Below, piece after piece: positions 1-10,412 of a DNA stretch of 64,000 bases; the first letter of the stretch is position 1, and the number at the start of each line of letters is the position of its first letter. The stretch covers positions 565,501 through 629,500 of the forward strand of contig NC_089729.1 of assembly GCF_035083965.1 (NCBI RefSeq), in the 5' to 3' direction. The position numbers and the translations under genes were made by a program. This DNA is from Branchiostoma lanceolatum (Eukaryota > Chordata > Leptocardii > Amphioxiformes > Branchiostomatidae). The notes under the pieces were generated by a model. It searched no databases. It saw nothing but the letters and a program-made list of their open reading frames with translations, and was not told the origin of the DNA.

Positions 1-62
1 TTTTACTTCGTCTTTGTCACAGCTGATGGCTTTTAATCAATTGGACAATCATGGATGTGCGT

Positions 63-330
63 CATACTGCAGACAAATTGAATTATTCTTTTAAAAAACG
101 ACCTCCGCCTTTCCTGTGTGAACCAGTAGCAGTGACAAAGCCTGGAGGCTGTTCGTCGAAGCCAACACTCTGACCTGCACACTAAGCTGGGCGCTATAAA
201 GCAGACAAATTGATAAATGAAATGAATAACAAAAACGACCTCCACCTTTGCTGTGTGAACTAGTGTCAGTGACACAGCCCGAAGGCTGTTCGTGGAAGCC
301 AAACCCCTGACTTGTACCCTAAATTGTTAC
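63..330. repeat. two direct copies of a dispersed repeat
   Basis: Positions about 68-186 and 200-320 are imperfect direct copies, both starting GCAGACAAATTGA and sharing ACGACCTCC, the GTGTGAAC block and AGGCTGTTCGT. A third, shorter relative lies near 1715-1765. No coding potential is seen; this is probably a decayed mobile element. Confidence 0.6.
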
Positions 331-354
331 TGTTTCTTCTGTAGTGCCTGGATG

Positions 355-565
355 CCCTTATGCTAAGGTTGCATTTTAAATCCGGGGACCGGTCGGGCAC
401 TCGTTGGGAAAGAAAAGTACGATATAAAAGACAACAAAAGCACAAAACGTTCCAATAATTATTCAAGAGCAAAGCTTGTACATATTCATTGATAAACACT
501 TCAATTTTTCGTTTCCGCAAACAGCCCGGCCGGGCCCCGGTTGGGAAAAGTGACCCTAGCATTCC
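355..565. mobile_element. MITE-like element with GC-rich inverted ends
   Basis: The left end carries CCGGGGACCGGTCGGGC. The right end carries its inverse, GCCCGGCCGGGCCCCGG, followed by GGGAAAAGTGACCCTAGCAT. About 110 bp of AT-rich sequence lies between. The ends match those of the element at 7485-7680, so the two belong to one non-autonomous DNA transposon family. No transposase is present. Confidence 0.6.
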
Positions 566-2339
566 ATAGACGCGACTAGATCTGGATTAGTTCCTTAAAT
601 CCATACATTTTCTTTTCAACACGAGAATATGCTGCTAGAAGCGGCGCTCCCTTGTACTGGAGATTGAGATGATCTAGATCCGGAGACGGACTACGTAAGA
701 AACAGGGCCAACACCCGCCCGGTCAGCGGCCGAAGTGGCACAGTGTCTATTAGTATGTTAGGAGTCGATGCGAACCAGGGCCAGGGCGGTGACACCAAGG
801 CCGGATCACATGGCTGTGTATGTTGTGACCGCATTATGAATCTTGATATACATTTATTGATACAACAAAATTACAGGCGCTTCTGTAAGGCCTTATCATA
901 CAACTTAAGCTGCTCACAAGTAAAAACACTGATCTCAACATATATCAGATTTATATGCACATAATTACCGTTCACACTACAGTTTCTAAGAGCTGAACGT
1001 TATCTAACATACTTACCTAAACAGTATGTGCCTACTGTAAGGAAAGTCAACTAGAAAAATACAATTGAATTTATCTACAGACTGAAGCGTATCAAGTTCG
1101 TCCGAGCAAGTGGCAAGCAGGGCGGAGTGTCTATTCCTCAGATGAGACGTCTGTACTTGCCCCAAGAATGAGGTCTGTCCACCGCAAAGATGCACTATGT
1201 CAGTATGACAACTGGACGGATACGCTACACCGGAATGCTAGGATGTGCTCTCAACACGCGTCGGAAATAGTAACAAATAAAAACCGTTAAATGCGACTAC
1301 CCAAAGTTGCCAGACAAAAATAAGAGCTAGCTGATTGAAGTTTACCGGGGAACTGTCACAGAAGTAGTGAAGCAGTCACTGACCCGGTATCCCGGACGCC
1401 AACACACATGGAGATCTATAGCTGGGAGAGCACCTTTCACCTACATAAAAAGTAGTCCCAAGGCCTTTTTGTGGCCCTAGGGGCAGTGGGTTGTTATCAA
1501 CTAGGGCACGATATTGGAAGGTGGAGCCTAACCCTCTCTTAATATTGCCTTTTACATCCCAACCAAAGTCAGGTACCTATTTTGCACCCTGATACACACT
1601 GGCAACTGGAAGGGGGGCAATGCATGGAAGACAATTATTCAACTATGATAATTCGGTTGGGGGAAGGAAACATACGGATACAAGCAAACAAGTCAGTTTA
1701 CCCAGAAGACAACATGTTGAAAGACCTCCACCTTTCTTGTATGGCCCAGTAGCAGTGACACATCTTGACAAAACAAAACTGTCACAGAAGTAGTGAAGTA
1801 GGCTCGAACCCAGTATCATGGACAGCAGCACACAGAAGATTTAAGGCTAGGGGCCACCTTTCACCTAAATAGGAGTACTAAAAGGGACACCTTAATACAC
1901 ACTGACGGTTGGGGGGGGTGGCAATGTCTGGATGACATATACTGTAAAAATAAACATGGAGAAATGAATAAGGCTATAAGGAATTAACGCGGACAACTAA
2001 GTTTGTGCGTGCGTAGGACAAGAAAGCAGTTGGTATACAGACAGCCTCCGGACACGGCAGGACTGGGTGTAACAATATCAGCCATTCTGTAACATCTTTA
2101 TAACCCATGTGACAGGCAGGGTTAGGGCGCAGACTACATATGTATCTGTATCTGTATAGCCGGTATAACCGCCCTTCGGCGTAACACACCAGCTTCGCAG
2201 GCACGCGGCGCGGCAGCAGCTGGTTATATTACACTGTACGGCCTGTCACACCTAACTTTTGCACATCTGACTGCAATCGTTCTTTGAAGCTATTTAGTGA
2301 AGGTGTAGAGGCAAAGGTAGCCTTTTTGAGGCCGTATGA
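566..2339. other. intergenic repeat mosaic, no gene seen
   Basis: No convincing exon is visible. Blocks near 1340-1460 and 1780-1910 share the text CTGTCACAGAAGTAGTGAAG and CACCTTTCACCTA and resemble each other and 2985-3030. A block at 1480-1580 resembles 2340-2510 and is the reverse complement of the SINE body described at 17281-17665. The rest is featureless. Confidence 0.5.
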
Positions 2340-2512
2340 GCAGAGGGCTGTTATCCACCTTGTCTAGGGCACGGTATTGGAAGGAGGAGCCCATCCCTCT
2401 CCTTCCACCGCCGTTTACCTCCCCAACCGAAGCTAGTCAGGTACCCATTTTTACACCTGGGTGGAGTGAGGAAAGTCGTATAAAGTGCCTCTCCCAAGGA
2501 CAACGTGTAGCC
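2340..2512 (-). mobile_element. SINE fragment (family A), reverse orientation
   Basis: Read on the minus strand this has the CTTGGGAGAGGCACTTTA block, then a TCACTCCACCCAGGTG-like block and GGTACCTGACTAGCTTCGG. These occur in the same order as in the full-length element at 17281-17665. Head and tail are missing. Confidence 0.6.
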
Positions 2513-2524
2513 AACAGAAAAGCA

Positions 2525-2897
2525 TGATGACTTTCCGTAAAATCATGGACAACAAACAGGCAGTTTCTCTGTATAAACAGATCACAGTGCAGTCACATGG
2601 TTATCAAACACGGTCATCTAAATCACAAACCATCCTCTTAGCGAAGCCCAGAACAAATGCTCAGAAAAAGCGCTTCTTGTATAGAATGTCCAGCACCTGG
2701 AATGGTTTGAAAGTGTAAAGTAGTTTGATATATTGTCAACTCTGTATAATTGTATATACACAGCCTTATGCTTCTTTTATCATTTATGTACATATGTAAA
2801 TTCTGTGGTGTTCATATGTGTCATGTAGTTTTGTCCAGTCAGTTTGGAGCACAGGAAGAGTAGCTGTTAAGCTAATTGTGGATCCCAATAAACTCAA
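2525..2897 (+). mobile_element. 3' tail of a non-LTR retrotransposon
   Basis: An open frame ending at TAA 2716-2718 encodes HGYQTRSSKSQTILLAKPRT followed by KKRFLYRMSSTWNGLKV. A basic RTS/RTN stretch, then (R/S)FLYRxxxxWNxL, right before the stop is the usual extreme C-terminus of CR1/L2/jockey-type reverse transcriptase proteins. After the stop come about 170 bp of AT-rich 3' UTR, then AATAAACTCAAACTC, a short tandem tail typical of these elements. The RT and endonuclease domains are absent, so this is a 5'-truncated dead copy. The exact clade cannot be assigned from the tail alone. Confidence 0.6.
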
Positions 2898-3727
2898 ACT
2901 CAGCTAGCTGGGAATGCCAGGAACCGAACTAGTGACCTCTCGATCTCGTATACGCTAGACTAGCCACTCGACTCCACATACCTACATAGGAGTACTAAAA
3001 AGAGACACCTTAATACACACTGACGGCTAGGGGAGGGGATGTCAGACATGAGCTTCTGGTCAATTCAGCTCCATTTGAGGAACTTGGGAAACGTGTGTAG
3101 TAACTACAGTCACGCCTGACCAAGAAGATCACCCAGGGGACTGAAAACGCCGGTCTATGTGGACAGGTGGTCACTATAGACAGGATTCTTAATGCTTGTG
3201 TCAGTGGGGGAAATTGTCTAAGGGACGGGCACCAAGAAGTGGTCATATCGGCCAGGTGGTCCTTATGCAGAGGTGGTCACTTGCTTGTACAGGTTCTATT
3301 GCAAGCATGTCAGCTTTATTAAGCAGAAGACAGAATACGTTGACGATTTTGCAACAGCAGAACGCAGTGGACTACTACTACTAATAAGAGGCATGGTATT
3401 GTCGTCGCTATCAAAGATTGGGTTCTGCAAGGGACTTCCATTCGATACATTCGAGCGAGAGGCGGCAAGAATTGAAGATACCTAAAGGATCCTAAAGAAG
3501 AAACTTGAAGAGAACAGAGGATGTGGCCAAGTTTGCCAGAAGAAAAGGTCGCTGAATGCGGCCTCTCGTACCCTGGCATAGCCCGAACTGGTCCCGGACA
3601 GACTATAGAACTTCACCCGCAACTGTTCCTGCCTTGCCTCCTGAGTAAACCTGAGGGGGATGGGGTAAACTTCACGAGGGGAAAAGTAGAGAATACGGTA
3701 ACGAAAGTTTATCAGGAAGGTTTGGTT

Positions 3728-3970
3728 GGCGGTGGCGTAATGGGGCGGTGTTTGGCACAGACGCCCTGGGTTCGAATCATCTGACATGCCCCGTTGACCC
3801 TGTGCCCTAGGCCTTGGGAAAATACACTTTACACGGATTTTCCCAGTTAACTGTGAGTGACTTTGTCTGGATTTGCAGCTTGTACTCTTCAGTACAAACA
3901 TTGCATGGTGTGTTACGCCACGAGGCGGATTTACTTGTATGCAATACAAACAAACAAACAGACAAACAAA
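3728..3970 (+). mobile_element. tRNA-derived SINE (family A)
   Basis: The head carries a B-box-like GGGTTCGAATC (3768-3778). It is followed by CTTGGGAAAATACACTTTACA, then a shortened body, and the family tail TGCAGCTTGTACTCTTCAGTA, GTGTGTTACGCC and CAAACAAACAAACAGACAAAC. The internal body seen at 17400-17550 is deleted. Confidence 0.65.
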
Positions 3971-4463
3971 ACCCAGCAATGGTTCCACCTACCCACCCCG
4001 CTCCCCGTGTGTAGTAGTCCTTGCATGTTTGGAGCCCGGGTGTAACACGTGCCTCTCACGTGGCGTACTGCCAGGAGTGGGTGTGTCCTCCCCAGGAGGT
4101 CGATGACCTAGCGAACTTCACGGACAAATCACTCGACTGCATGGGCAAACTGACAACCGGGAGCGAAGGCGTGGGGAGTAAGGCTGTTAAGAGATTAAGC
4201 TGAATATTTCCAAAACGTCACGGCTTCTGTAGCAAATAGAGTAAGTATCTCCCGACTCCTGTGCAAGCTTGAGAATCGTTCTGATGCAACCGGCGGCTGT
4301 TTTTTCTAAAACTTTTTCAACTAGTTCTGGAGCAATCTTGTCTGGCCTCCAAGTCACAACGTCACTTCCTACATCCGCTGAGGGAAAACCATAAACAATC
4401 TCAAGCATCACGTGCGGAGATCTGACGCGAGGGTCTGAGAGAGATATGCGTTCTCTCCGTCTC
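3971..4463. other. upstream region of CYP gene 1, nothing further recognised
   Basis: No exon is visible. A CACGTG E-box lies at about 4410. The sequence becomes more GC-rich from about 4450 towards the P450 start. Confidence 0.4.
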
Positions 4464-4585
4464 ATTGGCGCAACTTGCCTGACGTCTTGCCCGTCAGAGG
4501 GAACGCGAGTCTTTGACCCTGACCGTCAAACCCGTCATGCCTGCGTCCGTCTTCGCCAAGTGGAGCGAGCCAGGTCTTATTTAAG
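4464..4585 (+). promoter_or_regulatory. probable core promoter of CYP gene 1
   Basis: An inverted CCAAT box (ATTGG, 4464-4468) and a TATA-like TATTTAAG (4578-4585) precede the ATG at 4651. If the TATA-like box is used, transcription would start near 4610, leaving a 5' leader of about 40 bases. This is inferred from spacing only. Confidence 0.4.
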
Positions 4586-4650
4586 TCGCTGTCACGTTGT
4601 CCGCCACTACACAAGTCTGTGGCAAGAAGAGTCGGACGTCTTCACGCATC

Positions 4651-7600
4651 ATGGCCAGCCCGAAACTGCAGACAAGTCCCACCCGGCTGTTCGTGGGCGA
4701 CACCACGTACGGCCTGGCCCTCGTCCTCGTCCTACTCCTCGTCTTCATGAACAAGAAGAGTCGTCGGGCGGGGAGGTTCCCCCCGGGGCCGCCCGCCTGG
4801 CCACTCCTCGGGCACCTGCCGCTGCTGGGCCGCCGGCCGCACGTGCGGTTCTCGGAGTGGAGCCGGGAGTACGGGCCGGTGCTCGGGGTGAAGTTCGGCC
4901 CGCAACAGGTGGTCGTGCTGAACGGCTACGCCGCCGTGCGCGAAGCGCTGGTGACCAAGGCTGAGGTCTTCTCCTCCCGGCCGGACCTGTACCTCATGCG
5001 CCTCTTCAGCAACGGGAAAGGTAGGCACTGCGCTTCCTAACCTAGACACAGTTTCAGCTGTCGGCTTTAAGTGTATGGGTGGACCACGGAAATCAGACAT
5101 AGAAGATGAATTGTTGTGTTTCCGGACTTTGACACGATTTAACCGGCATCCGCTAGGATCAAAGAAAAAAAAGAAGAAGCTATCTGACCTAGATTCATTT
5201 CAGATATTACCTGTTGGAACATTAATCATGGAAAAGAGTTTCATAAGATACAATTTGTTATGTCCTTACCTAGACACAATGTAGGTCTCTGTTGTAAGGA
5301 TCAACCGCTAGAGTAGAGTGAACCCAACATAAAGGAAGGCATGTTCTTTACGATGCCATGCATAACACGTTACTGTACAAGCAAAAATGTAAGGCTAAAA
5401 GTTGATCGAATTTTTTTGTCGAATTCCCGGTAACTTTCTAACTTCTAAATTTTGTCACAAATACATAGATGATCCATTCTGAGATCGCCTGATTCAGTGA
5501 TATAACAACAAGCCGTGCATAATAACAGAACAAAACAAGGGAAGCGAACACTTGTCACTACGCTCTCCTTTTCCTAGAGTTCACGGATGCGTACGTAGCC
5601 GAAAAATAAGACATTTCTCACAAACAGACGTTGAACATTGGTCATGCTGTTCCGAGCTAATCTACCAGCACGGTATGCCTAAACACCTCACCCGAACTCA
5701 CCCGGCTCTAATATGCAGCCCTGGCACATTGTCTATGCAATTATGAATACAAAACACGTAACAAGTCTTAAGTATTTGCCATTTTTTAAAGGTCTTTGTC
5801 CCACGTACACTACCTATCAGACCCGGATGAGTTCAGGTGAGGTGTTTAGGTGTTCGTTGATCCTGTTTCAATTTTGCTGGGTGGTCGACCCGTCAGATGG
5901 GTTGACATTGAACCAACTGCACAATCTGCAGTGGAGGTACCGGTGTGTGTTGCTGTCCTCGGCCTATCACAGTAAAACCTACCGTTAGGACGGCTGCTTA
6001 AACCCGAGCTCACCAGGTGGTACATGTTACGGTTCAGTCTTCAAGGCTGGTTCGGACCGCCGTAAGTTCAAAGTCACGTATGACGTCACGGTCGCTGGAC
6101 GTGAGTTAGTTTGGCCTTCGCCCCTCGACTTGTAGAAAGGTCCGGAAACAGGGGCTGGACAGCTCGGCCTCCCGAGTACACCCGACGGGCCGTGGCTAAT
6201 CAGGGACCCGCAGATGGTCGGTATTAGCTGCGGGATCAAGGCTCCTTCTGACGAACGAACGTTTAGCTCCTGTAGCCAGAGTCCAACAACAATTTACGAT
6301 GACTCGCTACCGCACATCAGCTCTGGCCTTCCTTCGGGACAAAAGCTACAGCTTGACCTCGCTCTTTAGACCGACTGACACTAGCCCCCTTACTAGCTAG
6401 GCTCTACGGGTCTGGCTTTTTTCTAATGATATATTCCAGCACTATTGCACTCGGTACATTGTATGGAGGCTGGCTGGAATCAAGAACTTAGTGCAATAGA
6501 AGTGGACCAGGTATACCATTAGGAAAAAGCCAGACTCGTAGAGCCTTATAAGGAGACTAGACTGGCATCTCACCAGTAACGTTAAGTCAGGGTTCCTCGA
6601 AATTCATTTTCATCTCTAGTTGTTTCTTCAAAGATTTAAAAAAAAAACAAGTTATTCAAAGGTTCTACTACTACTACTGCTGCTACTAAAGAAGTCCCAT
6701 TTGTGATTTATTCCAATGTATAAGGGAAAGTGATCTCGGCCCAGTTTTACCTGACTGAAGAGACGCCGGTCGTGACAGGACCCACAGACGATGTCCACAG
6801 TATTGACAGGCTCATTGCACGGGGAAATTCCGCAAGCTCTTGTCGATAATACCCCCATTCCGCGCTCTGCGACCTCAGCGAGCGCTCAACGAATTTCATA
6901 CATAAAAAAAAAACAAATATTTCTACTCCTTGTGGCTTTTGTTGTCTTTTCAGCAATACTTAAACATCTTGTATGTTATTCAAATGATGAAATCAAGAAT
7001 TAGATTGGACCAGATTGACTTCGTCCTTTTTCTCATGATGCTTTATACTCTGCCTTCAGCCTCTGTCACTACTATATTGCTTACAAGTAGCCTTTGAACA
7101 GAAGTTTACGACAGACATATGAATATTAAGTTAAGGCCATGGCTGCATAGATAGCTTTGTCGTGGATTGCTTTAGCAAGCCACGTGCAGTCACACTTTCG
7201 TTTATTTGTTTGTACTACATACCCGGTAAACCGCCTCATGGCGTAACACACCAGGTTTGTACTGAAGAGTACAGACTGCAGATCGGAACAGATTTATTTC
7301 ATCGACTCACAGATTCATCAAAACAGTTTTAGATTTGTGGGTTTTTTTTTTAACATGGCCAAATAAACTGCGTAGATGAGCTTTTATTTCATTGTTACAC
7401 CATTTGTTGTGGCAGAAATCGGGGGCAAGGTACCAGGTCTTCAGTGCTATCCATTTCCATCTCTCTTCGACATGCTTAGGGTCTCTAGGGTCACATTTCC
7501 AAACCGGGGCCTGGCCGGGCTGTATACGAAAACGAAAGATAAAAAGTGGATATCAAGAAAATACACAATCTATAGTCAGGAGTCATTTTTGACGTTTTGT

Positions 7601-10140
7601 GGCTTACTTTTGTCTTTTATATGATATATTTCGTTCCCGCAAGCTGCCCGACCGGGCCCCGCTTTGGAAATGTGACCTAGGCATTACATTGTGTTCTCTT
7701 CCCGCACAAAGTTCGCATGAATTGTAAGGGCTCGTCATGTGTAGTCCGCTTATGCATGTTTCCTCTCTCCCCCAGGAATCGGCCTGGCCCCTTACTGCGC
7801 CCAGTGGAAGGCCCAGCGCAAAGTGACCGACCGCGCTCTGAGGAACCTGGGGGTCGGGAAGCTCAGCTTCGAGCCCAAGATCATGGAGGAGGTAGGAGAC
7901 TTTTTTTATTATTATTTTTGAATTTTCTAATACTGTTTTAAAACCCTAGTCCTGTTGAGCCCGACAATTGTCGGTTTGCACATGCTTGTTTTGTACGCTA
8001 GCCCTGACAATTGTCGGGTTGAGGATATTTCTAGAATGCCTATGTTGCAGCCGCGCGGCTGTTGCAAAGCGAAGTAACTAAAAATGAGCAATATCAAACT
8101 AGTACCCTTTGTTTCAAATGTGAATGGGCACTTCAGCAGTGGGGGTATACTTTTGCTCTTGAAATCCAGCAGGACAAGGGTTAAAACAGCTCCGATTGTC
8201 CCTTAGCCATGGTCTCTAGTCCAAATTCACATACATTTGCTGATTGCTTGTTCAAGGTTCGTCCATGGCTCTGTACATCGCTGTAGGTACACAATCTGTT
8301 TTGATCATTTCTTACCAAACCCATTCCGACTACATTACATCTATTCAGTGAGCGAGAGTGCAGATAATTCTATAGAAATGTATATCTCTATAGATTCCTT
8401 TCCTAAAGAACGTAGACTTTTGATTCTTAAAGTTAAATGCCTTTCCCGCACCAGATGGTGCATAGGGCGGCGCCCATCTCCGTTTCAGTAGCCCTTGAGC
8501 CACACAACTTTGTGCAATTTTGATGCTTACGCATGAATTGATATTTGGTCAGGTGGAAGACTTCGTCTCGGCAGCGGAGCGGTACGACGGAGCGGCCTTT
8601 GACCCCAAGTACCACATCGCCGTGGGGGTCCTCAACATCATCTGCCACCTAGTGTTCGGCCGACGCTTCGAGCACGACGACCCGCTCTTCGTCAAGCTGT
8701 ACAACGCACTGGAGGACATCTCCCGCCACGGCGGCTCCGCGCAGCACCTCAACATCTTCCCGGTCTTGCGTCACGTGCCCGTCCTCAACGCAGGCGCAGT
8801 GCACACCATGCGCGCGGTCCGGGAAGGCCGAGACTTCGTCCGGGAGATGATTGGTCAGCACAGGGCGACCTATGACCCCGAGAACATCCGGGACTACATC
8901 GATGCCTACCTGCGCCAGCTGCAGAAAGAAAAGGAGGACGGAGAGAAGAGCGCCTCCTACCTCTCTGACGAGGAACTGGAGCAGAACGTCTTCGACCTCT
9001 TCATCGCCGGCAGCGAGTCCACGGCCACGACCCTCCAATGGGCGACGCTCCTCCTCATGGTTAACCCGGAAGTACAAGAGAAAGTTCAACAGGAGCTCGA
9101 CGACGTGCTGGGAGGCGGCCAGGCGTCGGTGCTGGACCGCGCGTCGCTGCCCTACACCCAGGCCGCCATCCAGGAGATCCTGCGGTTCCGGCCGTCCGCG
9201 GCCTTCGGGCTCCCGCACGCGACCACCGCCGACACCACGCTGCAGGGGTACGACGTCCCCGCCGGAACACAGGTGCTGGTCAACGTGTGGGGCATGGGCA
9301 TGGACCCGGCGCTCTGGCGGCACCCCGACACCTTCGACCCGACCAGGTTCCTGGACGGGGAGGGGAAGCTGTCGGTCCCGGAGTACTTCAAGCCCTTCCT
9401 AGTCGGTAAGATATGTGATTTATAACTGCTATCAAATCATTCGTCACGTTAAATGGAAGGCCCCGTCCCTTAACGCTTTTGGGGCAAACAACTGCGTTGA
9501 TGCCATCGTCACAATGGCTTACCAAAAGGACACCATAAGGGCTCGGATGGCAATGTTTGTGTTCATCAAAACCGCCCGACAACCCTGACACCCCCCTTTT
9601 GCATGCACGGACAAATGAACTAATACCACAACAGAGGCAAATGACGTCGATTTGATGCCAAACACTCGATCGTTGCTAAGTTCGATCGTTGCTATTAAAG
9701 TTCGATCTCTGATAGGTTCGATCTTTACTGAATTCGACCGTTGCTAAGTTCTATCGTTGTTAAGTTCTATTGTTGCTGAGTTCGATAGCTGCTAAGTTCT
9801 GATGTTATCTAATTCGATCGTTGCTAAGTTCGACCAAGGGTTCGACCGTTGCTAAGTTCTACTGTTACTAAATTCCCATCGTTGCTAAGTTCTACTGTTA
9901 CTAAATTTGATCGTTGCTAAGTTCGACCGTCACTAAGTTCGATCCTCCCTGTCCCGCCCAGGTCGCCGAGCCTGCATCGGGTCCCAGCTGGCGAAGATGC
10001 AGCTCCTCCTGTACATCACCACCATCCTGCAGCGCTTCTCCCTGCGGCTTCCGGAGGGCGCGCCGCCGCCGAGCCTGGACGGGAGCCTCGGCGTCATCCT
10101 GCAGTGCCCGTCCTTCCGGATGTGCGCTGTGCCCCGGTAG
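4651..10140 (+). CDS. cytochrome P450, CYP2 clan (gene 1, four exons)
   Basis: A microsomal haem monooxygenase, 505 aa, normal P450 length. Exons: 4651-5020, 7776-7891, 8553-9405, 9962-10140, all GT-AG and phase-consistent. The ATG at 4651 has a strong Kozak context. A hydrophobic anchor (about residues 20-33) is followed by a basic stop-transfer and the proline hinge PPGPP (44-48). Helix C WKAQR is at 134-138, I-helix AGSEST at 314-319, K-helix ExxR at 370-373, FDPTRF at 423-428, and the haem loop FLVGRRACIG at 444-453 has Cys451 and is split by the last intron. RNLGVGK after helix C resembles CYP2 more than CYP1. The substrate cannot be inferred; ER-bound oxidation of lipophilic compounds is the family role. 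All landmarks are intact. The other P450 lies 6.2 kb downstream in the same orientation. Confidence 0.93.
6400..6545. mobile_element. short inverted-repeat element (MITE-like)
   Basis: GCTCTACGGGTCTGGCTTTT at the left end is answered by AAAAAGCCAGACTCGTAGAGC at the right end, giving arms of about 30 bp with few mismatches around a core of about 85 bp. No open frame is present. It lies in intron 1 of the P450. Confidence 0.7.
6735..6865 (-). mobile_element. SINE fragment (family B), reverse orientation
   Basis: On the minus strand this reads TCGACAAGAGCTTGCGGAAT, then TTCCCCGTGCAATGAGCC and TGTCAATACTGTGGAC. It matches in order the 3' half of the element at 57268-57546. The tRNA-like head is missing. 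Confidence 0.5.
7195..7300 (-). mobile_element. SINE tail (family A), reverse orientation
   Basis: It carries the family tail in reverse: TTTATTTGTTTGTA, ACCCGGTAAACCGCC, GCGTAACACACCAGGTTTGT and ACTGAAGAGTACAGACTGCA. Only the 3' part is present. Confidence 0.6.
7485..7680. mobile_element. MITE with GC-rich terminal inverted repeats
   Basis: TAGGGTCACATTTCCAAACC with GGGGCCTGGCCGGGCTG at the left is mirrored by the CCCGACCGGGCCCCGC and TTTGGAAATGTGACCTA blocks at the right. Arms are about 50 bp with a 100-bp AT-rich core. It is the same family as 355-565. It ends about 95 bp before exon 2 of CYP gene 1. Confidence 0.75.
7892..8552 (+). other. intron 2 of CYP gene 1 (absent from the sister gene)
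   Basis: A 661-bp phase-0 intron from GTAGGAG to TTTGGTCAG. The sister P450 at 16343-24142 has no intron at the equivalent codon. Positions 8445-8515 are one arm of the inverted-repeat element at 13723-14008, lying just before the acceptor. Two ACAATTGTCGG repeats occur near 7960 and 8010. Confidence 0.75.
9660..9945 (+). repeat. degenerate 16-bp tandem repeat
   Basis: About 17 imperfect copies of GTTCGATCGTTGCTAA fill the last 290 bases of CYP gene 1 intron 3, ending about 17 bp before the exon 4 acceptor. Copies vary mainly at the central ATCG. The unit is not exon-derived. Confidence 0.8.
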
Positions 10141-10406
10141 TGGTCCCCTTCCCAGCATCCCTTTCCGCCGCGCATGCGTACAGAGTCCGGAGATATCATA
10201 GCCGCGAAACGTCGTGTCGTAAAACTGTTAATATCTACTGTTTTAAACCGCTGTTTTAAACTCAGATGTTGTTATATCTTGGACCTGGCACACTACCTCC
10301 TTCTGAAGCAAACAGACCTCGGGTAAAAAAACAGCACATTGCCGTGGTAAAGAAAGAGTTTATCCTGAAGCAAATATTCACATTATACCTCCATTCGTTT
10401 CCTCCA

Positions 10407-10412
10407 AATAAA
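10407..10412 (+). terminator. polyadenylation signal of CYP gene 1
   Basis: AATAAA, 267 bases after the stop codon and the first canonical hexamer downstream. Its use is inferred. Confidence 0.55.

Larger units (their letters stand above)
5021..7775 (+). other. intron 1 of CYP gene 1
   Basis: A 2.75-kb intron. It contains an inverted-repeat element (6400-6545), the 3' part of a SINE on the minus strand (6735-6865), the tail of a family A SINE on the minus strand (7195-7300) and a MITE (7485-7680). It ends at a good pyrimidine-rich acceptor (TCTCCCCCAG). Nothing coding is seen. Confidence 0.7.

Noticed and set aside
3482-3988. 168-residue minus-strand frame
   Set aside because: Runs through the SINE at 3728-3970; no protein family resemblance.
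4597-4650. upstream extension of CYP gene 1 from 4597
   Set aside because: The codon at 4597 is TTG. The first ATG in frame (4651) has strong context and directly precedes the membrane anchor.
8649-9323. 224-residue minus frame inside CYP gene 1 exon 3
   Set aside because: GC-rich shadow of a strongly supported P450 exon on the other strand.
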